Source of the DNA: Ecdyonurus torrentis
Taxonomy: Eukaryota; Arthropoda; Insecta; Ephemeroptera; Heptageniidae
Length of the DNA stretch: 64,000 nt
NCBI GenBank assembly: GCA_949318235.1
Contig: OX439135.1
Coordinates: forward strand, 24,480,550-24,544,549
Direction of reading: 5' to 3'
Every line of letters begins with the position of its first letter. Positions within the stretch are counted from its first letter, which is position 1. The position numbers and the translations under genes were made by a program. Positions 1 through 11,278 of this stretch are shown here, piece after piece. The notes under the pieces were generated by a model. That model did not search any database. It saw only the letters and a list, made by a program, of their open reading frames with translations, and had not been told where the DNA came from.

Positions 1-180
1 TTATTGTTATTTTTCTCACATACTTGAGATACTAATTCAACATATTTACAGCATCAATACTCTCAAAAATATTGTACAGTGGTTTTAAACTGGCAAAATG
101 ATTTTTTTTCTTATGATACACACGTTATTGAGTTATCCAACATGGCGTCAACTTTAACATGAATACATACACCCTTATAG
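1..180 (-). repeat. Repeat family D, copy 1 (MITE-like), cut by the window start
   Basis: This is the end of a dispersed element that recurs about ten times here. The shared parts are the stretch around 'cttgagatactaattcaaca', 'ctcaaaaatattg', 'aaactggcaaaatg', and the terminal 'catgaatgcatacaccctata'. Full copies are about 310 bp with short ends of the type TATAGGGTG. Only the right part is visible in this copy. Confidence 0.7.
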
Positions 181-483
181 GGTGTATGTATTCATACGTG
201 GATTATATCGGTTATATATATAAAAAAAATTGTTAGTAAAAAAAAAAAAAAAAAAAAAAAAAACACGAAAAAGTGATTATTTTTAAAAATGTCTAAATTA
301 TAGCATTTCTCATTGAAATATTACCTTTTCCTGTGCTGTTAATCCTTATTAAATTAATAAATATGCTAAAAACATGGTCTCGTAATTCAGAAGGATAGTA
401 AACTACGGACGCGTAGCTATTCCCTAACTTTATAGTAAAGTGTTACTTTATGGACAAAAAAACGACGTGATATTTATGGTAGC

Positions 484-645
484 TAATTTTTAGCACAATA
501 TGTTCAATACAGCATAATTTATGCTATACTGCATAATAGCTGTTACATAGCATAAATATTATGTTGTACAGCATAATTGTTTGTGTTGATCTTATGTAGC
601 ATTATTTTTGTTATAATGACATAAAATGCAGCATAATTGATTCTT
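484..645 (+). repeat. Repeat family I, copy 1 ('AGCATAA' repeat)
   Basis: The stretch is rich in alternating AGCATAAT and ATTATGCT words and is locally self-complementary. Related copies lie near 15000-15080 and, inverted and interrupted, at 16028-16400. It has no coding potential. It could be a non-autonomous element of unknown type. Confidence 0.5.
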
Positions 646-1353
646 TCCAAGTATAGTTTTCAGCACTCTATTTTAACATATATTTTTTTACTCCAAGGGT
701 ATGCAATTCCAAGAACTGAAGATTTTTTTGTGAATTACCTCCCCCACCTCTTAATTTTTCTCTAATCTCACCTGTAAGTGGTTTTCACCCAAAAAAAAAA
801 ATTTTAATAAATATTAAAAACTGCCGAATTCTGGTGCGCTGTCGAAAACAGGGGTATCTAACATACACGTTTTATTAAATTTTAATTATTTCCATGACTT
901 CCATCTTCGATGTTTCATACTCGTACTATTGTACACGTTTAACATAATCATATATTTCCAATTAATTGTATTATCAATAGACATAACATTGGCATAAATT
1001 GAAATTTTCTCTTTGCTAGCTAATTTTTAAAATACAAATATTTAAAAATTTATTTATTTAAAAGTTCATACTATATATAAAAAAATTAAATTTTATAAAT
1101 GTATATAAAAAATATACGTATTATAAATTGTTAAATGTAACTTAAAAAAATGTAATTATTTTAAAAAAACACAATATTGCTCAGAACGCAGTAAAAACTT
1201 TTTTTTCATTTTTGATTCTTACAATTTAATATTTGTTTCTTTAGTTTCATTAAACATAAATGTCAGAATATATGTAAAGCTTAGAATATTAATATAAAAA
1301 TCACGCTGGTCTCTTCCATTATCATAAAGGTAAACAATCGTGTCTCATTTTAG

Positions 1354-1403
<50 letters not shown>

Positions 1404-1461
1404 AGAGGAAGTTACATAATAACAACTCAAAGTTTTGTGTATTTCCCAGTTGTAATGTTTT

Positions 1462-1527
<66 letters not shown>

Positions 1528-1550
1528 ATATATTTACTGTATAAGTATTG
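646..1550. other. Gene-free stretch with homopolymer and AT microsatellite
   Basis: I see no gene here. There is a poly-A run near 1356-1398 and an (AT)n tract near 1461-1525. Reading frames across these tracts give only low-complexity Lys or Tyr-Ile peptides. Confidence 0.7.
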
Positions 1551-1861
1551 CTATAGGGTGGTTTCATTCATGTTAAATTCGACGCCATAAGTGAGCGCTA
1601 AATAACATGGACCAGTATGGGAAAATGACTCATTTTGCCAGTTTAAAAATACTTCGCAATATTTTTAAAAGCATTGATGTTGTTAACAGGTTCAATTAGT
1701 ACCTCAAGTATGCAAGAAAAATAATAATGACCAAAAAATAGCTAATTTTCCAAAGAAAATAGCCCAAAACTAGGTTTGTCCTATGCTGAGCAATGTTTTT
1801 CATTGCTCAAGAAGAGCATCGAAAATCATTCAGAATGACGTCATGCGCACACACCCTATAA
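1551..1861 (+). repeat. Repeat family D, copy 2 (full length)
   Basis: This full-length copy starts ctatagggtgg and ends cacaccctata, so the ends form a short inverted repeat (TATAGGGTG). It carries a TGACGTCA octamer near its right end. The length of about 310 bp and the lack of any reading frame fit a MITE. The superfamily is not clear; a TA target duplication is possible. Confidence 0.75.
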
Positions 1862-2106
1862 CAATATAATGTATGTAGTGCTTTCCAACCCGCAGTCCCC
1901 GGCTGCAATGCAATGTAATCCAGTTACTTGTATATGAGTGGACTATACAATGTCAAGTAAACCAGTTTAGTCGTCTTCAAGTAATTTAATTTATAGTTCA
2001 TGATCAATTATATAAGTCATCGATTGAACATTGTAAATATTTATTACTAAACACAAATAAATCAATTTACTTTACATTTTTATTGATTTTGCATTAACTT
2101 ATTTCC

Positions 2107-2432
2107 CTGTTAAAAGAATGATTGCATGCATATCAAAGCGAACGCCATGTTGGATCACTAAATAACATGGGCAGGTATGGGAAAATGACACATTTTCGCC
2201 GGTTAAAAAAACAACTAATAATAAATATTTTTGAGAGCATAGTTGTTAATAGTTGGACTTATGTTTTTCAAGTATGTGAGAATATTATATATTATAAATT
2301 ACAAATAATAAAACTCCCTCATTTTCCCAAAGAAAGTAGCCACCTAGCCACAAGTGACATTTGAGCAATGTTGTTCATAGCTCCAGTATGGCGTCCAAGC
2401 GTATTCAGTATGACGTCATGCGGATACACCCT
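2107..2432 (+). repeat. Repeat family D, copy 3
   Basis: It is homologous to copy 2 over most of its length but belongs to a second subfamily, marked by 'ccagtatggcgtccaagcg' before the terminal TGACGTCA. The right end is decayed (caccctgtg). Confidence 0.65.
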
Positions 2433-2462
2433 GTGTGCACGAAGCAGTATTCACATATTTCA

Positions 2463-2810
2463 GTGAGAAATTAGGTACTGTGGGATTTATTGACTAAAAA
2501 ATTATGAAGAAAGAAAAATCTGAAATTTTGCACAGTGATACATTAGGATATATGGTATCTTCAAAAATGTAAAAACATTGTGTAGTCACCATGCTAGATT
2601 TTAAATTATGAATTTCTAAGTGTTAGTCCCATAAGAGCCCATGTTAATTTCAATAAATATTTTCTCTCTTATCTGATGGTGATAATTTTATCATAGATAG
2701 CTGTTACTGTTAACTTACAAATGTTTATAAAGCTTGCAAGTTTTCTGTTTAGATTTTGAGATACAAGACATCTGAATACAACACTTAAATTTAAGTTTGT
2801 GACAAAATAA
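2463..2810 (+). repeat. Repeat family E, copy 1
   Basis: This dispersed repeat is recognised by 'ggtactgcgggattt', 'ttttgcacagtgatacatta', 'gtcaccatgctag', 'tctcttatctgatggtca' and 'gtagctgttactgttaactt'. Other copies are near 18249, 34198, 51455 and 58571. Better-kept copies begin TTAAGGCGGGAAATCA. Confidence 0.65.
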
Positions 2811-2964
2811 TGCTGCTAAATGTGAAATATATTTAACCAATTGCAATGAACGGTATCACAGCACTAACAAAGTTCTTTAGAAAAAAAAACTGCATATCCC
2901 CATAAGCGCATCATAGGTTGAACCCACGTGATTTTACAGTTTAATAGTTTAAAAATATTATTAA

Positions 2965-3126
2965 TGACTAATAAAGGAACAACTGTTTTGAAGCCGACTA
3001 TAAGTGATTTCGATCACATCCACTTCCGTTTCTACTTTCTACGCATGCGTAGTACGTCGAAACGGAAGCGGATGTGAGCAATATCGCTTATATTCGGCCT
3101 GAAAACAGTTGTTCCTTCATTAGTCA
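2965..3126. repeat. Foldback repeat family C, copy 1
   Basis: This is an inverted repeat of about 160 bp whose ends read tgactaataaaggaacaac and its complement. Inside, 'cacatccacttccgtttc' pairs with 'gaaacggaagcggatgtg'. Copies recur at 31001, 32796 and, diverged, 54934. The structure fits a palindromic MITE. Confidence 0.75.
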
Positions 3127-3501
3127 TATGCCTCTAGCCTCTATTTCGATTCCTTTAAAAAGACTTATGTTGCTGTCATCCTTCCAGAAAACCCATCAAT
3201 AATTATACTTTTCAATATTAAAATAGTAAGTTGGTACATGCAAATTAAATAAATAATCATTTTTTTAATGTAAAATAACAATATTATAATATAAAGTTTT
3301 TAATTTATTTATAAAAATAATACAAGATATTATGTGACATAAATTTTCATAAAAGTAAAATAATTTTATTATTTTCTAGTTTGACCTTTAAAATACATAA
3401 TATTTTTTTTAATAAATTACTCATATGTTAATAGCATAGCAATGGTTGAACCTACAGGACGTTGGTTTTTATCAAATATGTCATTCGACCATGTGATGTG
3501 A

Positions 3502-3506
<5 letters not shown>

Positions 3507-3548
<42 letters not shown>

Positions 3549-3560
3549 GAGAGAGACAGA
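3507..3560. repeat. (GA)n microsatellite
   Basis: Interrupted GA dinucleotide tract. The Ser-Leu repeat reading frame on the minus strand is produced by this tract and is not a gene. Confidence 0.9.
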
Positions 3561-4009
3561 GCAATGATAACAATATTGTGTGTCTATATTTTGCTCATCG
3601 TATGGCACGCGATAAAATAAAAACACAAACGGTATCGCATTACGTCACTGCACATTTTATATAAGCCGACCATCATTGGAAGTAACCCACTTGGGAGCAA
3701 TTTTTTAAAATCTTTTTATACGATTGATTTTGTTATAAAGTTAAGCTATAGATATACCGATTTTATATAATAAGTTTTAAATTATTAAAAGTAATTTTAT
3801 ATCATGATCTAATCTTTTGTGGATTTTTTTTTTTTTTTTTTTTTTTTTTTGCAATTTACTGTGTAGTATGTATCTGCATGACGTCATATTTAATACATTT
3901 GACAAAATGCACTATTAATAAATAAATAATTTAAAGGCAATAATAATTCAATTGCACAGTATTGATGATATTTCCTATACGTAATGGCAGTTCAGTATAA
4001 TATAAGTCA

Positions 4010-4354
4010 TTATAGCCATAGACCACATAAAACAAAACTTGTGCTTTTTAATGAATAAACCCGAAATGAGATCTTCAAAACTGTTGACAATTTTTACCAG
4101 AATGTTAATGTACCCCCACTAGAGAGCTTGAAAATACTGTAAAGTATGCAATTTCTGTGACTATTCATGTTTATGCCGTCAGAAACATGCAACAATTAAT
4201 ATGAAAATGTTGTGCGGGTTGCATAAATCGAAATTTCTGATCACTGCTACGGAGCTACAGTTGGGTTTTAAGACAAACTAAAGTTATTTATGTAAGTCCC
4301 ATCAAGTGTTTTGTGATATAAATGCTTATGTTTTTCTCTGGTCTATTCCTTTAA
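4010..4354 (+). repeat. TTAA-ended MITE family B, copy 1, beside the gypsy insertion
   Basis: About 345 bp, with inverted ends AAAGCCATAGACC and GGTCTATTCCTTT flanked by TTAA (left one decayed to TTAT). Near-identical copies are at 38689, 50990 and 59622. The Ty3/gypsy element is inserted at its right-hand TTAA, so this copy is older than that insertion. TTAA flanks suggest mobilisation by a piggyBac-type or other TTAA-using transposase; no transposase is encoded here. Confidence 0.8.
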
Positions 4355-4358
4355 GTAT

Positions 4359-4603
4359 TGTTATGATTGTGAACCCCGCTTGCCAAACCCACTTATGTTC
4401 CCATACTATGCATATGATTTTGGGAGGGGAAAACAGCTGTTGTAAGTGGGGAGGGGGGAGCGTGTGGGAAATCAAGATGGTACACTAGGGGATTGGAACA
4501 CGCTAGGAGAATGAAATTGTAATTATAACACGATCCGTTATCTTAAATAAACATTATCAGTGACATCTAATCTATGTGAGTTTACTTTATTAATACCACC
4601 ACA
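4359..4603 (+). repeat. 5' LTR of the gypsy element
   Basis: 245 bp, TG...CA ends. An AATAAA polyadenylation signal lies at 4546-4551. It matches the 3' LTR at all but one position. Confidence 0.95.
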
Positions 4604-4606
4604 AAT

Positions 4607-4618
4607 TGGCGACGAGAG
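4607..4618 (+). promoter_or_regulatory. Primer binding site, probably tRNA-Ser(GCU)
   Basis: TGGCGACGAGAG starts three bases after the LTR. Its first ten bases are the complement of the 3' end CTCGTCGCCA, which I recall as that of animal tRNA-Ser(GCU). The tRNA assignment is from memory of tRNA ends and was not searched. Confidence 0.65.
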
Positions 4619-4681
4619 ATGCGAGATGGCGACATAATGAACGGATTTTAGTGTGCAGTGTGAAGGGATCAAGGAAGAAAA

Positions 4682-7600
4682 ATGTCAGAAGACGAGTCTA
4701 CGAAGCATCCACCACCTGTCTACATGGTATTGGGTACGGTAGGAACTACGTACGAATTTATTCCTGGAGGAGAAGAGTCTTTTTCGAATTACATAGACCA
4801 TCTAAATTATTATTTTAAGGCAAACCAAATTAGAGAAACAGAACGACAGAAGAACACATTATTGACAGTCATAGGCAAGAATGTGTTCAAGCAACTTAAA
4901 AAACTTATTAAAGCTCCAGAAACTTTAGAATCGTTGTCGTTTGAAAGAATTGTCATAATTTTGAAAAGTTATTATGATCCAGAACCAAACATATGGGTGT
5001 TAAGATATGAATTTTTATGTTGTATGCAGAAACCAAATGAAGCTTTGACACAGTTCATTGCTGAACTGAACGGGTTGAGTGTCAAATGTAACTTCACAGA
5101 CGTAGAACAATGCATGCTAATGCAAATATTAGCGGGAATGAGAGACTCTAAATTACGTCAAACATTTTTAGAAATGTCAAAATTATCATTACAGGTGGTA
5201 CGAGAAAAAGCAGAAGCTGCGGAGATGGCAATGAAGAGTGCAGCGAGGTTTGAAAATCAAGGGGGGGAGGAGGTTATTCATAGAATGACAGAGAGAAGAA
5301 ACAGAGGAGGAAACCGTGGAAGTTTTCCAGGCCAAGGCCATAGTCAGTGGGGAAGGGGCACACAAGTGGGGCGAGGAAGTAGGGGAAGCGCCCAAGCCAG
5401 AGGTGCCAGAGCGGAATGTTTCCGCTGTGGGTCAAGCTATCATGACGGTAGCCAGTGTGCACACACTAATACTGTGTGTGATTTTTGTGAGCAGAGAGGA
5501 CATTTGCAAAGGGTATGTGTAGTGAGGAGAAACCAGATACTGCATAATGCAGGAAGAGGGAAAGAGAGAAGAGAGAAAACCTTTCGAGCACACTACGTCA
5601 GTGCAGAACAGGAAGATGAGGAAGAAGAGGAGGACACCGAGGGGCCAACTCAGCAGGAGAGGAGAGAACTGGAGTCACCAGCAGTGAACAAGTGGGAACA
5701 GTCTGAGTATAGCCTGTTTATGATGCATGCGGATAGTAAAGAGGGGGAGTCTGATGTAGTGACTCCTATATTGTTAAGTCTAAAAGTGGCAGGGAAGTCA
5801 GTAGTGTTTGAAGTAGACAGTGGGGCAAGTTGTAGCTTAATTGGCCAGGACACATTTACTCAACTATGGCCTGACGGAACATCATTGGAGACTAACGTGC
5901 CCAAGATAAACACTTGGTCAAAGGAGAGTTTAGCTGTAAAAGGGTGTCTCCAGGTGTTAGTGGAAATAAAGGATAGGGCGTGCATGTTGCCACTTATAGT
6001 CATGAATTCACCAGGACCTGCTTTATTAGGACGTAATTGGTTTTCAGCCCTGGGAATTGCAGTGAGCGGCATACAGACAGTACACTTCACCTCAGCGGAG
6101 ACGGCTGACCAAGCGCTGATAGGACTCCCTGTGGAGCTGCGGGGGCTCGAAGGAGTGTTTGCAGCCGGGCTGGGCAAGTACACTGGACCACCAGCCTCCA
6201 TCGAGATGAAGCCGGGAGCTACACCAAAGTTCATGAAGCCGAGAAGTGTACCCTATGCCAAGGAGGAACGTGTCAAGCGTGAGTTAATTCGTCTTAAGAA
6301 TGATGATTATATGAAGCCCATATTATTTTCTAAGTGGGCTTCTCAAACGATAGATTTAGAAAAGGCAGATGGGACTTTGAGGATATGTGGGGATTACAAA
6401 GGAACTGTCAATCCACAATGTGTCACCGAAGTTTTCCCTATGCCAACCATACAGAATATGTTAGATAAATTAGGAGATGTAAAATACTTCTCGAAACTTG
6501 ATTTGGCTAGAGCTTTCAACCAGATAACTGTAGATGAGGAGACGTCAAAGATACTCACGATTAATACCATATTGGGACTATTTAGGGTATTAAGATTGAG
6601 CCCGGGGTTGTCATCAGCCCCGGCCATATTTGTGAGAATTATATCACAATTAATGTGTGGATTGGACGGAGTGTTAACATACTACGATGATATTTTGGTG
6701 GCTGCAAAATCTGTGGCACTCCTATGGGAACGTACAAGAGCTGTATTGATTAGACTACTAGAAGCAGGTCTCCGGTTTAATAAAGAAAAATGCTTGTTTT
6801 GTGTGTTGCAGCTAGAGTTCGCAGGTTACTTCTTGTCTGGTCAAGGAGTGAAGCCTACCCAGTCTAAGGTTGAAGCCTTGATGAAGATGCCCAACCCCAA
6901 TGAGAAGGGTGAACTGCAATCCTTATTGGGGTATATAAATTATTACGACAGGTTCCTGCGTCATAAGGCTACGTTATTCCACCCGCTATATCAACTATTG
7001 GTAGATGGAGCGGAATGGGTATGGACCCAAAAGCATCAAGATGCCCTGAATTATGTCAAGCAAGTGCTAAGCTCAGAAATTGAGCTTACCTTATTCAACC
7101 CTAACCTACCCATCATCCTAGATGCCGATGCAAGTTCTGTCGGAGTGGGAGCTGAAATCAGTCATGTGATGCCAGGCGGCGAAGAAAAACCTTTCTCCAA
7201 TGCTTCCAGAACCCTGAGACCCAGCGAGAAAAACTATGCTCAAATAGACAGAGAAGCGCTGTCCGTAGTATTTGGGGTCAAGAAGTTCCACATGTACGTG
7301 GCTGGAAGAACCTTCACTATACGAACAGACCACAAACCATTGCTAGGGTTACTTCAGTGTGATAAACCTATACCAGAAACAGTATCTCCTAGAATGCTTA
7401 GGTGGTCTCTATACTTGAGTAATTATTCTTATAGATTAGTATACAGACCTGGGAAACAACATGCTAACGCGGATGTATTCAGTAGACTTCCTATAGCCAC
7501 AACCAGTGTCGAGGATCCTCCGGAACCAGCAGGCATTCTGTTTATGGAGCAAGCCCCAGAAGAGTGGTCTGTAAAAATGATTGCCAAAGAAACCAGAGGA

Positions 7601-9019
7601 GATCCAATACTAGCTAAAGTAATGGCTATACTAATGCATGGTGGTTCATTGACGGAATTGCACTCGGAGTACCAAAAGAATAGTGAGGCATTGTCCATAG
7701 TAAAAGGATGCTTACTGTATGGAAACCGAGTGGTCATCCCACTTAAATGCAGAGAAAAAATCTTAGAGCTGCTGCATAAACATCACATCGGGATAAGCGG
7801 CATGAAGAACAAAGCCCGAGCATATGTATGGTGGCCACACATTGATAAAAACATTGAAGATCTAGGAAAAACTTGTGCTACATGTAATGCCATGAAAAGA
7901 GGTCCACCACAAGCTCCTAGAATACCATGGTCACCATCACCTCCAGCCTCAAGAGTACACGTTGATTTTTTTGGTCCGCTGAAAGGAAGAACTTTTTTCA
8001 TAGCAGTGGATGCCAGCACCAAGTGGGCAGCCGTTGAAGAAACTCACGGGTCATTGTCAACCAACACAGTAGTGAAAATATTAAAAAACTGGTTCGCAAA
8101 CTGGGGATTGCCAGATATAATCGTAAGTGACAATGGACCAGCATTCAAGTCTGCAGAATTTACCAAATTTATAAATAAGTATAATATTACACACATTCCA
8201 GTGACAGAGTACCATGCCGCTAGTAATGGGCAAGCCGAACGAACAGTACAGACAATTAAAAATATGATGTTAAAAATTCCAGTGGAAAAATGGTCAGCTC
8301 AAATTCCTGAAATATTACTGGAATTGAGGACCACTCCATCAGCAACCACAGGAATATCGCCTTCACAAGCAATGTATGGACGGCAAATTAGAACGCTCTG
8401 GGACACATTCCATCCATTGTATGAACGTAAAGAATATCCAAAAAGGGAGGAAGAAGCAGCACAAGCAACACAGAGCTACAAGTATTATTATCAGGTGGGA
8501 GACTTGGTATGGGCGCAAGATTATAAACAGAAGAAACTAGCATGGTTGCCAGCTAGGGTAGTAGAAGTATTGGGGCCGAGAAAATATAAAGTACAGTTTG
8601 ACAATCAAACCACAAGATTCTACCATCCAGACAACATGAAGAAACGTTATGTTGAGAAAGCAAATGTTTTTAATCCTGATTGTTCCAGCCTCCATACTCA
8701 GTTACCAGTGAAAAAATCACCATATACTTGTAACCCTGTAACTAATGCATTGCCTAAGTTAACCCCTGTTACGTACGTTACAGAACCTACAGTGTCCAGC
8801 AGGAATGGTTCAAACGAGACAAGCAGAGAGGCCATCCGATCACCAGGCTCAGGAAATCAGTCAGGCAGATCAACCAACGCCTGTACTCCCAGCCGAACCC
8901 CGGTTGGTTCCATTAGTGGAGTAGGAGATCTGTCTGCTACAGTACTAACTCACCTGAGTTGGTCACGTCTACCCCTATTAGACGAAGCCAAAGAACACCA
9001 CGAGTTCCTAGAAGGCTAG
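4682..9019 (+). CDS. Gag-Pol polyprotein of the gypsy element
   Basis: A single 1445-codon frame encodes Gag and Pol with no frameshift. Gag ends in two CCHC zinc knuckles (C-x2-C-x4-H-x4-C, near residues 246 and 266), which bind the RNA genome. An aspartic protease follows, with D-S-G at about residue 379. Reverse transcriptase carries YYDD near 667-670, a variant of the usual Y-x-DD. RNase H shows its Asp residues near 814-816 and a later TDHKPL. Integrase has an H-H-C-C zinc site from about residue 1032 and the catalytic triad D1095, D1150, E1186, with exactly 35 residues between the last two. A basic tail follows. The first ATG of the frame follows the primer site by about 60 bases and is taken as the start. 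All catalytic residues I looked for are present, so the frame may be functional. One oddity is LSPG where most relatives have LPFG in reverse transcriptase. Confidence 0.93.
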   Translation: MSEDESTKHPPPVYMVLGTVGTTYEFIPGGEESFSNYIDHLNYYFKANQIRETERQKNTLLTVIGKNVFKQLKKLIKAPETLESLSFERIVIILKSYYDPEPNIWVLRYEFLCCMQKPNEALTQFIAELNGLSVKCNFTDVEQCMLMQILAGMRDSKLRQTFLEMSKLSLQVVREKAEAAEMAMKSAARFENQGGEEVIHRMTERRNRGGNRGSFPGQGHSQWGRGTQVGRGSRGSAQARGARAECFRCGSSYHDGSQCAHTNTVCDFCEQRGHLQRVCVVRRNQILHNAGRGKERREKTFRAHYVSAEQEDEEEEEDTEGPTQQERRELESPAVNKWEQSEYSLFMMHADSKEGESDVVTPILLSLKVAGKSVVFEVDSGASCSLIGQDTFTQLWPDGTSLETNVPKINTWSKESLAVKGCLQVLVEIKDRACMLPLIVMNSPGPALLGRNWFSALGIAVSGIQTVHFTSAETADQALIGLPVELRGLEGVFAAGLGKYTGPPASIEMKPGATPKFMKPRSVPYAKEERVKRELIRLKNDDYMKPILFSKWASQTIDLEKADGTLRICGDYKGTVNPQCVTEVFPMPTIQNMLDKLGDVKYFSKLDLARAFNQITVDEETSKILTINTILGLFRVLRLSPGLSSAPAIFVRIISQLMCGLDGVLTYYDDILVAAKSVALLWERTRAVLIRLLEAGLRFNKEKCLFCVLQLEFAGYFLSGQGVKPTQSKVEALMKMPNPNEKGELQSLLGYINYYDRFLRHKATLFHPLYQLLVDGAEWVWTQKHQDALNYVKQVLSSEIELTLFNPNLPIILDADASSVGVGAEISHVMPGGEEKPFSNASRTLRPSEKNYAQIDREALSVVFGVKKFHMYVAGRTFTIRTDHKPLLGLLQCDKPIPETVSPRMLRWSLYLSNYSYRLVYRPGKQHANADVFSRLPIATTSVEDPPEPAGILFMEQAPEEWSVKMIAKETRGDPILAKVMAILMHGGSLTELHSEYQKNSEALSIVKGCLLYGNRVVIPLKCREKILELLHKHHIGISGMKNKARAYVWWPHIDKNIEDLGKTCATCNAMKRGPPQAPRIPWSPSPPASRVHVDFFGPLKGRTFFIAVDASTKWAAVEETHGSLSTNTVVKILKNWFANWGLPDIIVSDNGPAFKSAEFTKFINKYNITHIPVTEYHAASNGQAERTVQTIKNMMLKIPVEKWSAQIPEILLELRTTPSATTGISPSQAMYGRQIRTLWDTFHPLYERKEYPKREEEAAQATQSYKYYYQVGDLVWAQDYKQKKLAWLPARVVEVLGPRKYKVQFDNQTTRFYHPDNMKKRYVEKANVFNPDCSSLHTQLPVKKSPYTCNPVTNALPKLTPVTYVTEPTVSSRNGSNETSREAIRSPGSGNQSGRSTNACTPSRTPVGSISGVGDLSATVLTHLSWSRLPLLDEAKEHHEFLEG

Positions 9020-9293
9020 GAGATTATTATGTGGAGTAAATTGGATTATGTTGTTGTTTTAAACAAGTAAGCAGTACAAAATAAGTTACTGTAAGTTAAG
9101 ATGAACTTGGTAGTTCAAAGTTCATTGGAATATGTATTCCGTTCAGGTTTAAATAATAGTCGTAAGCAATTTATACTTAAAATTTTATTGTTCATTTTAC
9201 ATACAACTTCTATGTATAATAATTGTGTTAATGAATTGTTTTGATGAGTGGATAGCATCATTGTTTTGTGTTTTTGGTTACTTCAGGTCCTTC

Positions 9294-9308
9294 TAAAAAG
9301 GGAGGAGT
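9294..9308 (+). promoter_or_regulatory. Polypurine tract
   Basis: aaaaagggaggagt lies directly before the 3' LTR, where plus-strand DNA synthesis of an LTR element is primed. Confidence 0.8.
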
Positions 9309-9553
9309 TGTTATGATTGTGAACCCCGCTTGCCAAACCCACTTATGTTCCCATACTATGCATATGATTTTGGGAGGGGAAAACAGCTGTTGTAAGTGGG
9401 GAGGGGGGAGCGTGTGGGAAATCAAGATGGTACACTAGGGGATTGGAACACGCTAGGAGAATGAAATTGTAATTATAACACGATCCGTTATCTTAAATAA
9501 ACATTATCAGTGACATCTAATCTATGTGAGTTTACTTCATTAATACCACCACA
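9309..9553 (+). repeat. 3' LTR of the gypsy element
   Basis: 245 bp, the same as the 5' LTR except for one base near its right end. It carries the AATAAA signal at 9496-9501 and is followed by the AGTAT duplication. Confidence 0.95.
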
Positions 9554-9558
9554 AGTAT

Positions 9559-10462
9559 AAACTTACGATGCAGAACAGTCAGTGCACTTTACATGTTGGC
9601 AAAGCAAAAGAAAAAAAATGCATGAATAATTTCTCACTTTGTTTTCTATACATAAATATTTATTACAAAAATCAAGGCCATGTGGAACACTGCGTAAGAT
9701 TCACTGATCACGGCACCTTTTTTTTTTTTTTTTTTTTCTTTTGAAAGTAAAAACTGACGTTAAAATGTTGATATTTGTATTTTGTTGGATGCACTTCGCT
9801 TAATCTTTATATATTTGGTTTTATAAACAAATGCGATTTCAGTTTTATTTGCAAATTTCTATTATATTTTTATGTATCCCTTTTCTTTTCTTTTTTTCCA
9901 ACGTTTAAAATAAATATATATAATGTATAATGATAATTTGATGATTTTGATTATGTTCAATGCGAGACATTAAAGATAAAAAAATTAGACGTATGGACAA
10001 TACGCCCCTTTTTCACGAGTTTTTTTTTTTTTTTATTTATTATTATTATTTTTTTTTTCAAAGACTTTACTTATTCTGTTGTTGTTATTCTTATTCGTTC
10101 TGTTTATTTATTATTATTACGATTCTACATGTTACATAAATTGTACAAATTTAAGTTTGATTCTTTTTGTTTGCGTGCATTATGGTTTCGGTGCAGTTTT
10201 TGAAAACTTTTACAAGATCTCAAAAACTAAAAATATTAATTATTTATTTTATTTTTTTTTGCAATTTATAGCGTTCATATAGAAATTCTCTATAAAGTAA
10301 ATTTAAAGTATTTGTTTCTTGTGTATGATTTACAGAGGATAAATCTCCTTTATAACACAATACTTATTAATATTATTATTGATAGTATAATTATAATATA
10401 ATAATTATTACAGAATAATAATAATACATCAGATTTACATCTCCTCTCCGAGCTTGGAATTG
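9559..10462. other. Gene-free AT-rich stretch
   Basis: I see nothing beyond T-rich homopolymers (near 9718, 10020 and 10245). Short open frames here lack codon structure and homology. Confidence 0.6.
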
Positions 10463-10675
10463 TAATGGAGCTTATCGGCTTAACGCGCGGGGAAAGCTAA
10501 AGGGTCCCCTAAATTAACATCACACTTATGGTAAACACGTTTTTTGCTATATGTTTGAGAAAACTACAGCATTGATTTGGGAGAATTTTAAATGAGAAAT
10601 ACTATACATACTTTTACGTTTTTTAAGCCATAGAAATATTTCTTTTTAAAACGATAACTTCCATTTTAATACAAT
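10463..10675 (+). repeat. MITE-like repeat family J, copy 1
   Basis: About 213 bp, beginning aatggagcttatcgg and ending cgataacttccatt, so the ends are complementary (AATGGAGGTTATCG type). Shared internal words are 'gggaaagctaa', 'gggtcccctaa' and 'gagaaaactaca'. Other copies are at 12673, 16080, 23040 and, in part, 62262. Confidence 0.75.
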
Positions 10676-11278
10676 AAAATTGCTCCCATAGAACAAAACA
10701 TTGCTCTGTATATAATTATGTAAATGTACTTCTATTAACCATGAATGCACATCAACAAAATATCGCATTATGTAACCGATAATTGATTTTTTTTTTTTTA
10801 TAAAGATTTTTTTAACCTCGAAAAAAAAAATTAAAATTGACATTAATTTTCTTTCTCATCCTAAATAACATTTTTTTTTTTCTTGCCGAGGTTAATATAA
10901 TAAAGTTAAAAGTCATTTGTATAATCAAGATTGCGGTACAACAACGATATGGCTCAAATAAAAACATTGAAAATACTTCTTTATATTTGCAGACGTTATT
11001 AAAGAACAAAATTCAAGTTTTAAAAAGTTCTTTCATTTAATTTTATAACGGCGTTTAAAACTTCAATGTATATAAGTAATATTTAGGTACACATCACTTT
11101 CACCAAAATTAAAGAAAAACTATTAACCTACATCGACATCTTTTATAATTATAAATATTTTTTAAATACTTTTTATAATTTATAATATATACGTATATGT
11201 ATACGAAATACATTTTTTGAATGGTTTTTTTATATGCTATGGATCAGAACCATTTTTGTTATGTAGTTATGAAAGCTT

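Larger units (their letters stand above)
4359..9553 (+). mobile_element. Ty3/gypsy LTR retrotransposon, complete, with 5-bp target duplication AGTAT
   Basis: The element is 5195 bp long. It has two 245-bp LTRs that begin TGTTATGATTG and end CCACCACA and differ at a single base (T at 4589 against C at 9539). It is flanked by AGTAT at 4354-4358 and 9554-9558. It contains a primer binding site, one uninterrupted gag-pol frame and a purine tract before the 3' LTR. No envelope frame follows pol. Near-identical LTRs imply a recent insertion. The pol domain order (protease, reverse transcriptase, RNase H, integrase) is the Ty3/gypsy order. The lineage may be Mag-like, from the overall look of Gag and the primer site, but this needs a tree. 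Confidence 0.95.

Noticed and set aside
1340..1576. Open frames with poly-Lys and Tyr-Ile repeats, both strands
   Set aside because: They are translations of a poly-A run and an (AT)n tract, with no conserved sequence.
5189..8022. Several minus-strand frames of 60-124 aa within the gypsy element
   Set aside because: They are antisense shadows of the gag-pol frame.
9020..9293. Possible envelope gene in the gypsy element
   Set aside because: Only about 270 bases lie between pol and the polypurine tract, without a long frame.
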